A stretch of 64,000 nt of DNA, taken from Lytechinus variegatus. Its lineage: Eukaryota > Echinodermata > Echinoidea > Temnopleuroida > Toxopneustidae. The notes under the pieces were generated by a model that was not told the origin of the DNA, did no database searches, and was given only the letters and a program-made list of their open reading frames with translations. Below are positions 1 through 11,261 of the stretch, one piece after another; the first letter of the stretch is position 1; every line of letters begins with the position of its first letter. The DNA is taken from NCBI RefSeq assembly GCF_018143015.1, contig NC_054743.1:38892922-38956921 (forward strand). Direction: 5' to 3'. Position numbers and translations under genes: made by a program.

Positions 1-2585
1 AGAACGTAGTCATTGAATTTTTCACATGCCCAAGTAGGTGCTAGAGCCTCCTTCTCTATGACTGCGTACCGCTGCTCTGTCTCTGTCAGCGACCGAGACG
101 CATAACACACCCGTCTTCGTTGACCATCCTTCTGAGTTTGGAGTAGTATTGCTCCCATTCCAGTTGACGATGAATCAGCGGCGATTTTTGTAGGCAGTGA
201 TGGATCATAGTGGGCCAAAACTTCAGTGGAATCTGTCACCATTGCCTTTATTTCCTCAAAAGCTTGCTGTTGTGGTCTATCCCAGCACCATCCGTTATCC
301 TTCCTCAAGAGTGCACGTAGTGGCTCATTCATTGTGGAAAAGTTTGGTAGGAATTTTCCAACTTGGTTGACCATACCCATGAACCTCTGAAGTTCTGTGA
401 TGGTCCTCGGTGGTGGAAATTCTCGGATGGCTCTGGTTTTCTCTAGATCAATCTGAACTCCTGTTGAATTCCACAATGTGCCCGAGGAACTTCAATTTCT
501 CTTGTGATAATTCGCACTTGTTGTTGAGTGTTAGACCAGCCTTCACAAATCGCTGCAATACTGCCCTCACTCGAGAGTCATGTTCTTCCTTCGTAGCTCC
601 ATGAATCAAAACATCATCCATGTGGCAGATGACTCCATCCAACCCCTCTAGGATACCAGACATCGGCGTGATGAAGGTCGTCAAGAGCTTTTAGTCATCG
701 TCCAAAGGCAGCTGCCAAAATCCGCTGTTTGCATCCAGTTTGGTAAAGATAGTTCCTCTACCTAGTTTGGCAAGGCTTTTGTCAAATGATGCCATTGGAT
801 GGACTTCACGCTCGACCGCTTTGTTGAGTTGTGTAAGATCGACACAAATCCTGATCGCCCCGCTAGGTTTTGGAACAGTTACCATACCAGAACACCACTT
901 GGTAGGCTCAGTAACCGGAGAAATTACCCCTTGTTCTAACATTGAGTCAATTCCTTCTTCACTTTGGGCAAAAGGGGATGGGGTACCCTCCGTGGTGTGT
1001 AGAGACATACTGGTTTTGCTCATGGAGACAGTGTAATGTGATACTCCTGATCTAGTTTCCCCAGTCCACTGAACAGTTGTGGAAATTCAGCTCTGAAATC
1101 CACCTTTGCTTCCTTTTCCAGTTCAAGTGTCTCCACCTTTGTCAAAAGATGCAGCTCTTCAAATGCCCTCTTGCTCAGCAATGAACAATCTTGATTCCTG
1201 ACTATGTAGACAGTTTCTGACACTTTTTTGCTTTTGTGTTGGAGAATTACTTCCATCTCTCCCAGAACATCTAGTGTAGTTTTCCCTGGTCCACATAGCT
1301 TTCGCCTTGCAGGTTTCAACCTTCTTCCATGAAGCCACTGGAGCTCATCTCACAGCACAGTCACCGCAGCACCACTGTCCAGTTTGAAGTGCGTTGTGTT
1401 TCCATCGACATCAACGTCTGCACTCCAATAATTCTTTTTGTTGTCTTGAACCTCCCCCAAGAAAACAGTTTCCACATCAAGATAATCCTCTACTTCATGA
1501 ACCGTGGTCCTTACTCCACTTCGGCAAACTGAGCGAAAGTGACCAGATTTTCCGCACTTGTGACATGTTGCATCTCGAGCAGGGCACTTGGCACGATCAT
1601 GCCTAGATCGGCCACAAAACATGCAGCTTCCCTGTGTCTGATTTGCGAACTTCTCCTGGTTGCGTTTTGGTCTGTCAGCTACAGTTCTTTGTCTTACTTG
1701 TTCTACTTGGGCAACATCCTGCATGCTTGATGGATCACGATCACCTCGAACAACTGGTCTGTTCGCCTTGCGAGCCCCTGCCTGTCTGCTAACTTGGACA
1801 GCTTTCTCCAATGTCAGGTCATCCTTTGCCTGTAACTGATCTGACAAGCTATCGTCTAGTACCCCAACAACAATACGGTCACGGATCAATTCATCTTTTA
1901 GGTCATTGTACTCGCAATCTTGAGCCAAGCGATAAATCATTGATGAAAGCATCAATGCTTTCTCCCGGCTGTTGGCTACATCTATTAAACTTTGCCCGTG
2001 CAACAATTGTGTTCTTTCTGATGTTGAAGTGTGTTTCAAATGCTGCAACAACACTAGCGTTCGCACGTTGCCGTGTTTTCATCTATTCCCCGTGTCAGTA
2101 TAATATCATCCGCGCAATCCCCCATTGCATACATAAAGGTACTGACCTGTTCAGCCTCTGGCTTCGCTGCGAGCCCCGATGCCGTCCGGTATCGCTTGAA
2201 TCTCCGGTACCATTTCGGCCAAGCTTCGGCTTGATTTAGACCAGCAACCTTCTCAAAAGACTCCGGCAATGGCAGTGACTTATCCATGATTCACTTTTTT
2301 ACCGCTGCCACCATATACAATTGGGTAAACGTCCTTTCTTTCACTGTAAACTTGGTAAGCCAACAGAAGACACATTGAGGATTGTTATACAAGAAACCAT
2401 TTTATTACCACACAACCCAGTCTCGTATCTGGTGAGGTGTAGTCTTATATCCAGATGTAATAACATTAAATTGCATTATACAACATTGACAAGGTCAACA
2501 CTCATGCATGCTTTGCTCATGCTCAAAATCTTAGTTTTTCGAACAGAAAGCCTATAGGCTTCTGAAGTGTATTCCGGCATAGACA
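1..2585 (-). mobile_element. Broken Ty3/gypsy-like LTR retrotransposon, cut by the window edge
   Basis: A fossil element read on the minus strand. From right to left it shows an apparent LTR (about 2314-2585), a primer-binding-site-like stretch (about 2302-2313), a gag-like region (to about 2287), a pair of CCHC zinc knuckles (about 1517-1622), an aspartic protease region with a DSGA core (about 1360-1376), and a reverse transcriptase region (about 450-1020); similarity seems to run on toward RNase H up to base 1. The order gag, protease, RT and the RT type fit the Ty3/gypsy group, which is abundant in echinoderms. The remaining pol parts and the other LTR lie outside the window. It looks broken, with roughly four reading-frame breaks, and is therefore not recent but still easily recognised. 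Confidence 0.85.
2314..2585 (-). repeat. Candidate 5' LTR of the Ty3/gypsy fossil
   Basis: About 270 bases between the gag-like region and the neighbouring repeat. On the minus strand it begins with TG and contains an AATAAA-type polyadenylation signal. It ends just before TGGTGGCAGCGG, the usual position of a primer binding site, which begins with TGG. The partner LTR is outside the window, so the boundaries rest on these signals only. Confidence 0.5.
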
Positions 2586-3025
2586 GCTGGCAGCCGTCTG
2601 TTTCGAGGATTTTTTAAACATTTCTCTTTAAATTTCTCCTCTTACACAGACGGCTTGCTATCGTGCAGCCACCATTAGGGGGTTAACAATGCAAAATCCC
2701 CCCCCCCCCCCGATGGGGCTCATCGATTTTCGTATTTATTTCATAAAAATATAGAAAAAAGGATTGCATCAAAACAAAGAGTATTATTCAGTTTTGGCTT
2801 AAAATGCACCAAAACGGGGAAAATACACTTAAAACGGGGAAAAACCGTGACTTACTTCGGCTGCCGCGCAACTTCACTTCCCTGTTTTATCCGAATTTAA
2901 TACATAAACATATGGCCATTGAGTTCCTGTACAGATCGAGCTACAACTTCGGTCTCTGTACTTGGTGAGTGAATAAGCCAACGGAGTTCAGCTGAACAAT
3001 CAACATAACAGGGACTTTGCTCTAA
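2585..3025. repeat. Interspersed repeat R, copy 1
   Basis: This segment matches 60657-61775 over several separate blocks: the start (AGCTGGCAGCCGTCTGTTTC), the ACAGACGGC inverted partner about 60 bases later, the CACCATTAGGGGGTTAACAA block, and a right half with TGCACCAAAACG and CTGTTTTATC. A C-run follows the GGGGTTAACAATGC block. The first part can form a hairpin because AGCCGTCTGT is followed by ACAGACGGCT. The family is not recognised. Copy 1 lacks the 0.73 kb insertion present in copy 2. It abuts the LTR fossil. Confidence 0.75.
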
Positions 3026-3324
3026 GTCCGACATTACTGAGAATGTTGGTTGTGTTTGAGGGACAAAAATCTGGATTTTTCGGAAACTGCTAACAACCAA
3101 AACACGGTTTAAAAGATAGGCTCCGAAAAATCACTTGGTTATCATTAAATGTATCTATACGTGTATATCTAAATTCCTTTCTTTAGAGTCTTTAAAGATA
3201 AATAACAATAATACACATCATTTATTATGCGCCATTTATCTAGTAAGCTATTCCGAGGCGCAGTTAAGTTTTGCATGTGTTTCTTGGGCTCAACAGGGTT
3301 TTACACCCTAATTCCGCCTGTAGT

Positions 3325-3555
3325 CGTTTGCTGGGCCCTGTGAACAATTTTTTTGAGTGGGAATGCTGATGTAAATTTGTCAAGCGACTTTCACTACAAA
3401 GTGAAGGTCATTTTCGTCCCGAGCAATTTGACAAGCAAAAAAAAACTTTCTGTAAAATATGTTGGTCGATTTGGTTACTTTTGTCAATTTAGTCGCACCC
3501 TATATAAATCCTGGGGGTGCTGAATCACCCCCAGCACCCCACTTCCCACGGCCAT
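3325..3555. repeat. Interspersed repeat, related to 41835-42090
   Basis: It shares ordered blocks with the region at 41.8-42.1 kb: GGGCCC followed by GTGAAC and a T-run, then GTGCTGATGTAAATTTG, then a GGTTAC segment, then a GGGGGTGCT..ACCCCC hairpin-like end with CAGCACCCC or CAGAACCCC. The two copies are diverged. The family is not recognised; it is probably a short non-autonomous element. Confidence 0.6.
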
Positions 3556-3794
3556 GGTCGTTTGCTTGTATAATTTGTCTTATCAAATATCAAACAAGAA
3601 TGCATGCATAACCAGTAAAGATGCCAAAGTATTACATCAACACACTCCTTCACATACTTTCTGATAATAACAAAATTTGCAGATGAAGATATTGCTTTAG
3701 ATTTGTACTTGAAATAACACTGGTGAGTAAGTTTGGTTCTGACATGCAATTTCCTCCTTTTTGCGTAACTTGGGAAGCGCTTACCCGAGCGTCA

Positions 3795-4395
3795 TCAAAC
3801 ATCGTGGCACATTTTTTTTTCACGTCACAAATCTATCGTGTAAGAGGTCGAGGGGTGGAGAGGGGGTTGGTTTAATAGCCTTGATGGTTTCATAAATCTG
3901 CAGGTTTGTTCTTGCGACATGCTGAAAAAGATCAGTATGTCATTACATGTTTGATGTTTAAAATACTGTCAATCTAAACAAAAATTAGTGATTGCTTACA
4001 TATCTAAACGGATCCATTAACGTGTTAAAAATGAAGTGGAACTCGGGATTTACCTGTTCAGATGTTAGGCAGACAATTTTGAACATGTCACATGATTAGG
4101 AAACCATTGTCGTCTCATCTTTTACATGATTTCGAAAATAGCTTCGAAAGATACAAAAATGACTTTTTCCATTTTCGCCTGCTCTATCAACAAAAATGAG
4201 TTTTTTTTCTAAATAAACGGTAACAATGCAACCAAGTAGAACACATCAGGAACTAATTCATTTGGTTTGCACCAGCTTTGAAATAAACTCCATTTCGTTC
4301 GAAGTCCATAGAATTTTTGTGACTAGTATAATCATTTGAAAAGAGCAAACTATAGGCCTATATGTTAAAAACACGCTGCTGAGGTGGATACTGAA
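3795..4395 (+). promoter_or_regulatory. Duplicated upstream block of the first receptor gene
   Basis: About 600 bases upstream of the ATG at 4396 are closely similar to 16637-17216 upstream of the receptor gene at 17217. Shared blocks include ATCGTG with a T-run and CACGTCAC, TTAATAGCCTTGATGGTTTC, and AACGGATCCATTAACGTGTT, down to ACCAAGTAGAACACATCAGG. Such a block would contain the promoter and 5' leader; no TATA element could be assigned with confidence. Similarity up to the start codon supports placing the start at 4396. Confidence 0.6.
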
Positions 4396-5370
4396 ATGAA
4401 TATCACTACCAATCACAGCTTTACTATTGCCTCTGGCATCGATCCTGAGTCTAGCATATATTTCATCAATCTAGTCCTCTGCATTCTTTTGAACGTTTTA
4501 GTTCTGATCGTCATCAATCGACAAAAAGAACTTCAGGATATGATGCGATTGTTGCACCAGGTATTCGCGGCCGCCACTCTTGTAAATGGATTCGTTTGGA
4601 ATCTTTGGTCTCTTCTATGGTTCCAACTTAAGGATGCATATTCATGTTCAATCCTTGCTCTCATTTTTGTGTTCCCTACTCGTTTTACCACACTTCTGAT
4701 GATGGCCTGTCTCTGCACCATGAACTTAAACCTCTACCTTCTGATCTCTCGACCGATGCGCTATAACATCATTGTTACCACTAAACGGATACGAGTCATA
4801 CTTGCTGTGATCCTTTTGATAGTTCTAATCGGAAGTGGAAGTAGCTTCCCAGTTACGATATCGCCGTTTATCCAGTATAGAATTGACCAGTGTCTCCTGA
4901 AAAGAATCTATCCTAGAAAGACAGTTATAGAAGTTATAGATTCTGTAATTTTAATTCTTCCCATCATTATTACCTTTGTCATTTCGACAGTGGTCTACAT
5001 TAATCTTCTGAGAATAGCTAGACGGCAACAGAAAATGGTTCAAGATTTGGAATTGGGCCTACATGGCCGCATTGGAGCTTCTGGGAATATCTCCGAACAA
5101 AGAGATATCCCTAAAAAGATATTTAAACCGAATGGACGATACAAAGGTGTCATCATTGTAGCTCTTCTCTCAGGGTCATTCCTCGTAGTTTGGGTACCCT
5201 TGTGTGCCTCCCGTCTAATCCCGGAAACTTCCTATGGGTCGCTACTTGATATTTTCGATAAATTTTCCACAACGAGCTCTTGGGTACATCCACTAGTAAC
5301 TCTGGTATCTAACGAGGAGACACGACGACTCTCTATCGATTTCTTTCGAAGTCGCTGTCGACGCCATTGA
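4396..5370 (+). CDS. Single-exon class A (rhodopsin-like) 7TM receptor, surreal-GPCR type; chimeric gene
   Basis: A 324-residue receptor without introns. The ATG at 4396 matches the starts of the paralogues at 17217 and 19445; the open frame reaches further upstream only through a GTG. Two N-glycosylation sequons (N2, N6) precede TM1 (about 20-42). TM2 is 52-76, TM3 84-112, TM4 132-152, TM5 181-207, TM6 250-272 and TM7 286-304. Cys84 and Cys166 are placed for the usual TM3-ECL2 disulfide. Class A landmarks are partly kept: Asn33 (1.50), Pro189, Tyr201 and the W-x-P of TM6 at Trp266. Others are changed: Asn64 sits where Asp2.50 is expected, NLY (112-114) replaces DRY, and HPLVT replaces NPxxY. 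Residues 1 to about 135 are nearly those of gene 17217; residues after about 137, and the downstream DNA, follow gene 19445. It is probably a chemosensory-type receptor at the plasma membrane; the ligand is unknown. Confidence 0.9.
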   Translation: MNITTNHSFTIASGIDPESSIYFINLVLCILLNVLVLIVINRQKELQDMMRLLHQVFAAATLVNGFVWNLWSLLWFQLKDAYSCSILALIFVFPTRFTTLLMMACLCTMNLNLYLLISRPMRYNIIVTTKRIRVILAVILLIVLIGSGSSFPVTISPFIQYRIDQCLLKRIYPRKTVIEVIDSVILILPIIITFVISTVVYINLLRIARRQQKMVQDLELGLHGRIGASGNISEQRDIPKKIFKPNGRYKGVIIVALLSGSFLVVWVPLCASRLIPETSYGSLLDIFDKFSTTSSWVHPLVTLVSNEETRRLSIDFFRSRCRRH

Positions 5371-6252
5371 GCAATTGCATATCCTGTTGCGCAGAAGACA
5401 ATCTCCTGCGAACTAGCGCGATAATTGCGTTTCCATTACAAATAATCTCGAGATTGTACAGATCTGGTCATTTCTAATTTGAAAACTCGGGCTGGTGCAG
5501 ACGGCCCTCATGTAACTGAGAACCGCCGCAATACTGAATGTACTCCTCTGGGCCACATCACATTTCTAGATAATTATGATCAATGGCGGCGCAAGGATCC
5601 TGTCGAGTACTGAGCCTTCAACAGCTACGTTGATCGGTGTTGATATGACCTTTGAAAGAAAGTCGCTTTACAAAGTATACAAATGACTGGCTCTGCATCC
5701 TTGTGGCGTAATAGTGACGGTTCATGCAATAGTGAGATAATAGAGTGGAAGAAAACTAATTTATGATGCAATTTACTCTACTCTTGCGATGTCATGATTC
5801 GTGAGGTTGCAATAAAATGCTTAACTAATGATAAGCGAAGACACCCAGTGTGTTGCATTCATAATGATTGATTACAATGCCAGCTTAGATTTTCAAATTT
5901 GCAGTATCCCCCTCAGAGCGCCTTTATTATTTTTTTTACCTCACACAGTTGAATGCTACTTATGATAGCAGGGGAATCGAAGAAGTTTCGCTATTCAACA
6001 ACACACGATCGATGTAAGCGTGAAATCCTTGCCTATGGTTATCTTGCAGATCTTGTCTGTTGTCGGAACCGCTTTTACAAGGAAAGTAAAATTATTTTCC
6101 GTGTATACAACTATCTTCCTGAAATATTGTAAGTGGCTACTTCAATGCTGTTATTTGCCAAGGAATCAGATCCTTTTGTCGATCGTTGAATGACATTAAC
6201 TAGAGCAACAGTAATCTATGTTTCTGTGGGAACTTAACTTTAAAGAAAGGTA
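5371..6252. other. Downstream flank of receptor 1 and intergenic DNA
   Basis: From the stop to about 5690 the DNA matches the 3' flank of the receptor at 19445 (about 20411-20730), including the GCGCAGAAGACAATCTCCTG block and TTGATCGGTGTTGATATGAC. A possible AATAAA polyadenylation signal lies at about 5812-5817. The stretch 5830-6252, which includes the upstream region of the next receptor, shows no repeat or gene I can name. Confidence 0.6.
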
Positions 6253-7215
6253 ATGGATGAACTGAATAATGATACTATTGAGGCTACCTGGAGCTTCAAG
6301 CATGGAGCCAGCGTGCATGTTGTCAACTTACTCCTTGGAATGACCTTCAACATTATATTTCTAATCGTCATCCACAGACAGAGAAACATTCAGGACGTTA
6401 TGAAGCTGTTATATCGAATGCTAGCAATCGCGTGTCTCATCAATGGAATATCATGGAATTGCTGGTCTTTGCTTTGGTTTGCAGTGAAAGGTCGGCAGCT
6501 ATGCTCTCTTATTACACTTATATTTGTGTTCCCATCTCGTCTGACATTAGTTTTAACAATGGCGTGTCTTTGCGGCATCAACGTCAACAAGTACCTTCTG
6601 ATCACTCGACCATTGCGTTATCACACCATTGTTACCCCCAGACGAGTCAAAGTTACTTTTGTTACTTCTCTCATTGTTGTGTTGGTTTTCAGTGGGTGCA
6701 ACTTTCCAGTTCCGACTTCCCCTGTTACTCAACAGGATATTGAGGAATGTGTGATGAAAAGGATCGTACTGAATCACAAATTAGGCGAACTTCTTAGCAC
6801 CATTAGTTACTTCGTACCTCTAAACTTCACATTTTTACTATTGTTGGGCATCTACATAAATCTTTTGACAATTCTGCGAAAACAAAAAAAGGCTGTTGAA
6901 AACTTTGAAATGCATGTTGCTGCCTGGAATCTGCAAGGCCTGGGGAAACAGCAGGGACCACGGGGTCGATTCAAAGGCATCTTCACCGTAGCTCTTTTGT
7001 CCGGTTCTTTCCTTGCTGTATGGACACCATTGTGTCTGTTACATTTGATTCCAGGAGTTTCGTCGGGTAACTGGCTAAACGTCTTGGATAAGTTGGCTTC
7101 TACAGCTTGCTGGGTCCAACCCCTCGTATACCTAACGACTACCAAGGAGGCTAAGATGACTTGTATTAACTTCATTCAACGGTGTGTTCATTTTGACCGG
7201 GCTTTATTCGTTTGA
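6253..7215 (+). CDS. Single-exon class A 7TM receptor, diverged member of the same family
   Basis: A 320-residue intronless receptor, clearly homologous to the other three in the cluster but the most diverged. The start is the first ATG of the frame. The N-terminal tail has one sequon (N7, NDT). Seven hydrophobic segments are in register with its paralogues: TM1 about 20-41, TM2 52-76, TM3 84-112, TM4 132-150, TM5 184-206, TM6 241-263 and TM7 276-295. Cys84 and Cys166 are the expected disulfide pair. Asn64 stands at the 2.50 position, NKY (112-114) replaces DRY, and QPLVY (289-293) stands for NPxxY and keeps the Tyr. Trp257-Thr-Pro is the TM6 W-x-P. The third intracellular loop (about 208-240) is shorter than in the paralogues. 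Neither flank shows the duplicated blocks of the other genes, so it is an older member. Confidence 0.88.
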   Translation: MDELNNDTIEATWSFKHGASVHVVNLLLGMTFNIIFLIVIHRQRNIQDVMKLLYRMLAIACLINGISWNCWSLLWFAVKGRQLCSLITLIFVFPSRLTLVLTMACLCGINVNKYLLITRPLRYHTIVTPRRVKVTFVTSLIVVLVFSGCNFPVPTSPVTQQDIEECVMKRIVLNHKLGELLSTISYFVPLNFTFLLLLGIYINLLTILRKQKKAVENFEMHVAAWNLQGLGKQQGPRGRFKGIFTVALLSGSFLAVWTPLCLLHLIPGVSSGNWLNVLDKLASTACWVQPLVYLTTTKEAKMTCINFIQRCVHFDRALFV

Positions 7216-8090
7216 TATAGCGGACATGAATAGAAGGAAATGCAATACACAGCCCAATAACCAAATTACCTAGGAGGTAAAATTATCATTGACCATGTGG
7301 GAAATCATTTAATTATTAACGCAAATGTGTAGGTAACATATGCGATCAATTGCAACTCAACTTCCGTGTTCTTGAAAAGCCCTCTACCAGTACAAGCCGG
7401 GATCGACCAATCGAGTTGCAAGAGACTTTTATTGAAATATAAGTTGTACCCAGTACAAGTGCACTGGTAATGATATATGCTCCCAGAAGAATATAAAGTA
7501 AAAAGGTTATAGGTGTTTGATGAGTAACAATATTACTAAATTTTCTTATGATGTCTTTCATGTAGTATGTCCCGCACTCGTGAATAAATTACAATGAACA
7601 AAAATCGTGTAACCTACACCATGTACACTATCTGATTTTTGGAGAGAAAATAAAAGCTCCACTTTAACAGTACATCTGATTGATTTATTAGGAAACTATT
7701 TTAGTCTAAAGTGCTGTTTGATTTTTCCTAATTCTTTAGTAAAAGTGTTCCAAGTTCCTACACTCTTAAAATATTTGGGCGAAAAGTGCCCCCAAAAGGC
7801 TTTACCAACCCTGGGCAACATACTGTCCACACCACTATATCTGCCCAAATTGGGCAATAAAAGAGGATATTATTAAGCAGAATATAGTGTACCATGTGTT
7901 TTGAAGTCTCCAGCACTTGAGGAGACTTAACATTCAGTTTTTCTTTTGGATATCATTTATAAACGTTCAAGCGGATCAAGATATTAAATATCCAACTATA
8001 TCGAACTCATTCTGATAGAATAAGATTAATCGATCTTTGACGTAGCAGTACATCCATACTAGTGCCTATTTTATTTCAATCATTAGCTTC
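7216..8090. other. Intergenic DNA with a possible MITE end
   Basis: Possible AATAAA signals for the preceding receptor lie near 7582 and 7644. At about 7758 there is ACACTCTTAAAATATTTGGG, followed by GGGC-type blocks around 7790-7855. This resembles the ends of the CACTCTAAAA-type MITEs at 46.1 and 53.2 kb, but no matching right end was found. Otherwise nothing was recognised. Confidence 0.4.
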
Positions 8091-9079
8091 TACAGTGAGT
8101 TTCAAAAAACAAGTTTACACTTTAAAAAGCCCTGGGAACTCAAAAATATACAACATGTGGATATTTTTTTCACATATTATCTTGTGTTTGGGTATCATCT
8201 ATCCAATGAAAGTAGAAGTTTTGACAGAATGTTACACTTGAGTGAGCACTGTCCATTTTCGTAAAGCTCGCAGATATCTGTTTGCGCAGAAATGCTCGTT
8301 TTCACGCTGTGTGAAGGGGAAAGGGCGAAATCAAACTAACCCTGTGAAACATTTCTCATACACATTCCCTTGCACTTTCAGTCAATTGAAATAAATCGGA
8401 TACATTCAAACATTTTGTAACAATTTTGCCGCCCAAATTGAAATTTGAACACTTAGTAAGCACAACTTTTACCCTTTTTGTGCCAGCTGGATCTGAGGAC
8501 ATAACTGAATTTGAACGAAAGTTTATATCAGACATCTCCAGCATTTTTTCTCTGAGTTTTTATCATTTAAAGTGGGTTTACATCTAATTTTTCATTTAAT
8601 ACTGGTTTTCCACACTTTTCCCAAGCTTGACAATGATTAACAAAATTAAGTTCAAGCCTTAGCCATTTCATGTAAATCACAGCTCAGTGTAAAGCAAATA
8701 TCGTCTCGATGGCCTCGGTGTGTGGGGGAGTGGGGTAGGACGAAATGCTCTCTTCGATGTGTTTTGGGAAATGAAACAAGTTTAAAAAGCTAAAAGATAT
8801 CTTCAAATCAATTTTACTAGCTGAATTCCACGTATTAATGATTAAGGTCTACTTTTATTTCAATAACTATTTCAAAGTTCTGCGCAAATCGTTTTTTTTA
8901 CTAAATTTTCAAAATTAAGTGGTGCTCACTCAAGCGGAAATATTTTTCGACAATTGTACCGTCATTTGCTTAAATGGATATGTACCAATGTTAAAATGTG
9001 GAAAAATCTTCGGGATATTACAAATGTATAATTTTACAGGATTTTTTCAAAGTGTAAACTTTTTTTGATACGCACTGTA
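8091..9079. mobile_element. Non-autonomous Tc1/mariner-like element
   Basis: The left end TACAGTGAGTTTCAAAAAA and the right end, read inversely TACAGTGCGTATCAAAAAA, are inverted copies; both continue into GTTTACACTTT and then a CCTG block. TA dinucleotides flank both ends (8091-8092 and 9078-9079), as expected for TA target-site duplication by Tc1/mariner transposases. The interior, about 0.99 kb, has no transposase frame, only short open frames. It is therefore a non-autonomous or decayed copy. Confidence 0.85.
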
Positions 9080-9149
9080 TAGTACTACACGTATATATAT
9101 ATATATAATATACATGTGTGTGTGTACAATACCTTACTCTACGCGCTCT

Positions 9150-9305
9150 CGTAGGGCACCTGTTATGCACTTTGCGTTTCAAGGAACAATGTCCCGCCAT
9201 GTTCCCATTTACCTCGCCTGGGTTGAGTGTACCGAAATGTCCATTATTGCTCCTTGCTGAACGAAATAACACCCTGGATCTGATTCGACCCACGACATTC
9301 CATTA
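9150..9305 (-). repeat. tRNA-derived SINE, diverged, minus orientation
   Basis: Read on the minus strand this resembles the SINE at about 61060-61315. A box B-like GTGGGTCGAATCA is followed by a segment related to GAAATTTCTTGCTGAAGG-type sequence, then by a CCAGGCGAGGTAAATGGG block. The adjoining (TA)n/(TG)n tract at about 9085-9127 would be its simple-sequence tail. It lies directly beside the mariner-like element. The copy is old; the 5' boundary is not clear. Confidence 0.55.
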
Positions 9306-9957
9306 TTGAAAGGCTACAGTCAGAACCAGTCAACCATGACGCTCACCCTGTCAACTGTCAACTTCAAAATTAAAATCTTCACTAAATAGCCTTTTATTAG
9401 ATCTGCGTATTTGTCCTGTGATAACAACCTGTACAAAATTCACCAATATTTCTAGGTGAATTAACCCCAAATGTTGACATGAAAATGAAAAATATATATA
9501 TATTTATTGAGAATAACACCTTTACGTTATTACTGTACAATAAGAAAGTATTTCAAAAGACTTACCTTGACTAATATTGTCTTTGAAATTATTCTTGAAA
9601 AGATGCGATATTGACTTCGAAAAAAGATGAGAGCATTGTCCTTTTGTTAAAAAGAAATCTATACACGCGCAAGCGTATGTTGCAAGCGTGTTTGAAGTCA
9701 ATAAATTGACGCAATCTCACCCCTTTTGCCACTGTCACCTCCTGGCGGAATGGAATTCAATTGGTTGAGAGACACGAGAGATCTATAAAAGCGCGTTTAT
9801 ATTGATTAAAAAGTAGGTTTGTCTTACAGAGATAAAATGAAGATAAAATTGTTATCAGAATACCAATTCGGAGAGATTTTAAGGGTATTTTATCTCACTT
9901 ATTTTAACGGGGATAAAATATGTTATTTTATCTGAGATAAAATGGATCTAAGAACAC

Positions 9958-10128
9958 CACCCCGGGGGAGCGTTTCATCAATATTTTCATCCGGCAAGTT
10001 GTCAGATCTTACATCTTTCCATGATTTTGATTGGCTGAGAGGTACTGTTCCTATGGTAACTGTCGGATTAAATGGGACTTGTCGGATAAAACGTCCGATA
10101 AGTCCTTTCATGAAACGCCCCCCGGTCA
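9958..10128. mobile_element. Short palindromic MITE (GGGGCGTTTCAT type)
   Basis: The left arm GGGGGAGCGTTTCAT and the right end, read inversely GGGGGGCGTTTCATGAAAGG, form terminal inverted repeats. Further inside, the arms still pair: ATCCGGCAAGTTGTCAGAT on the left relates to the CGGATAAAACGTCCGATAAG region on the right. The ends resemble those of the nested element at 11426-11594, suggesting the same superfamily. It is about 170 bases long and non-coding. Confidence 0.6.
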
Positions 10129-11261
10129 TGGCCGCGCCGAAACCGCTTCCCGGTCACCTGGGGGGGGGGGGGGTATTCTGAAAAGTCTCGTAAGTTTCCA
10201 CTTAAATATCCTTTTAAGTTACCCATTTAATGGAGCGCTAATGTACCTCCAAATTCGTATTCTGAAAACTCTATTAGCGCTCAATTAAGTCCCTTTAGGC
10301 CACTCCCCTACTGAGCCGAATTAACCAATCAAATGTGCTCTTACAACGTAAATTTTTCTCCTAGCGCGCAGTGTCTCTTCACTTTGCTGCCTTGCAGCGC
10401 AGCGCCGGCTGCTGCAGGTGCACTGCACCACGATCTTGATACAAATAATTTTTGCTGAAAAATAATGCTTAAGCATATTTGCATCGGAGATTAAAGGTTC
10501 GTTATGTTGTTGAAATTTACTGTTGTCTTTTTCCTTTCTCTCTCATTTATTGTACCTTTGTGCTTTTCTCTTTTTTTCGAACGCGTTCTGATTTTCACAA
10601 CCCCCTATCCATTGAATCCATTTGTAGCATTCTTTTTTTTTACAATATTTTATTTGCTTCTGCCATGGAAGGTGGGTCTTCTTTAACTTAATTCCTACTT
10701 ATTCTAAAAACTACATACTTTTCATTTATATGAGAAATCTTCTCCAACAAAATTTGAATAAACATATTTTAAAAATCAAACAAGCATAATTTTAAAAAAG
10801 CCGAAATTCTATTGAATTTATGTACAAACGTTATGACATAGGTTTTTATAGGTGGAGAAAACGATGGCATCACTTCACTATTTTTTTCTTTTGTATTTTA
10901 TTCTATATTCGTTTAAATACTAAAGGGGTCTATGCTTATTTTTTCATTGTCAGAAACAAGGTTTAATTCACTCCTGCACATTGCTGCATCTGCCGTGATT
11001 TGGCAATTTCATTATTGTAAAAAGTGTGCAAAAAAAAATAGTTTATGATGTTAATAATAAAAGAAAATATAGAAAAATAATAGTCATGTTTTCCCTATAA
11101 GTACACAAATATTTCTGTCTCCCTTTTCCCCCTTTTCTAATTTATTTATTACCAAATAATCCCTAGGCCCTATTCCTTATTTTACTTGTTTCTATACACC
11201 ACCTTTTCTCCCTTTATTCTATTCCCTTTTTAGCTCTCTCCTTTATTCTCTTCCTTCCTCC

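Noticed and set aside
4533-4721. Antisense open frames over the receptor genes
   Set aside because: They recur at the same place in each paralogue only because the receptor codons are conserved.
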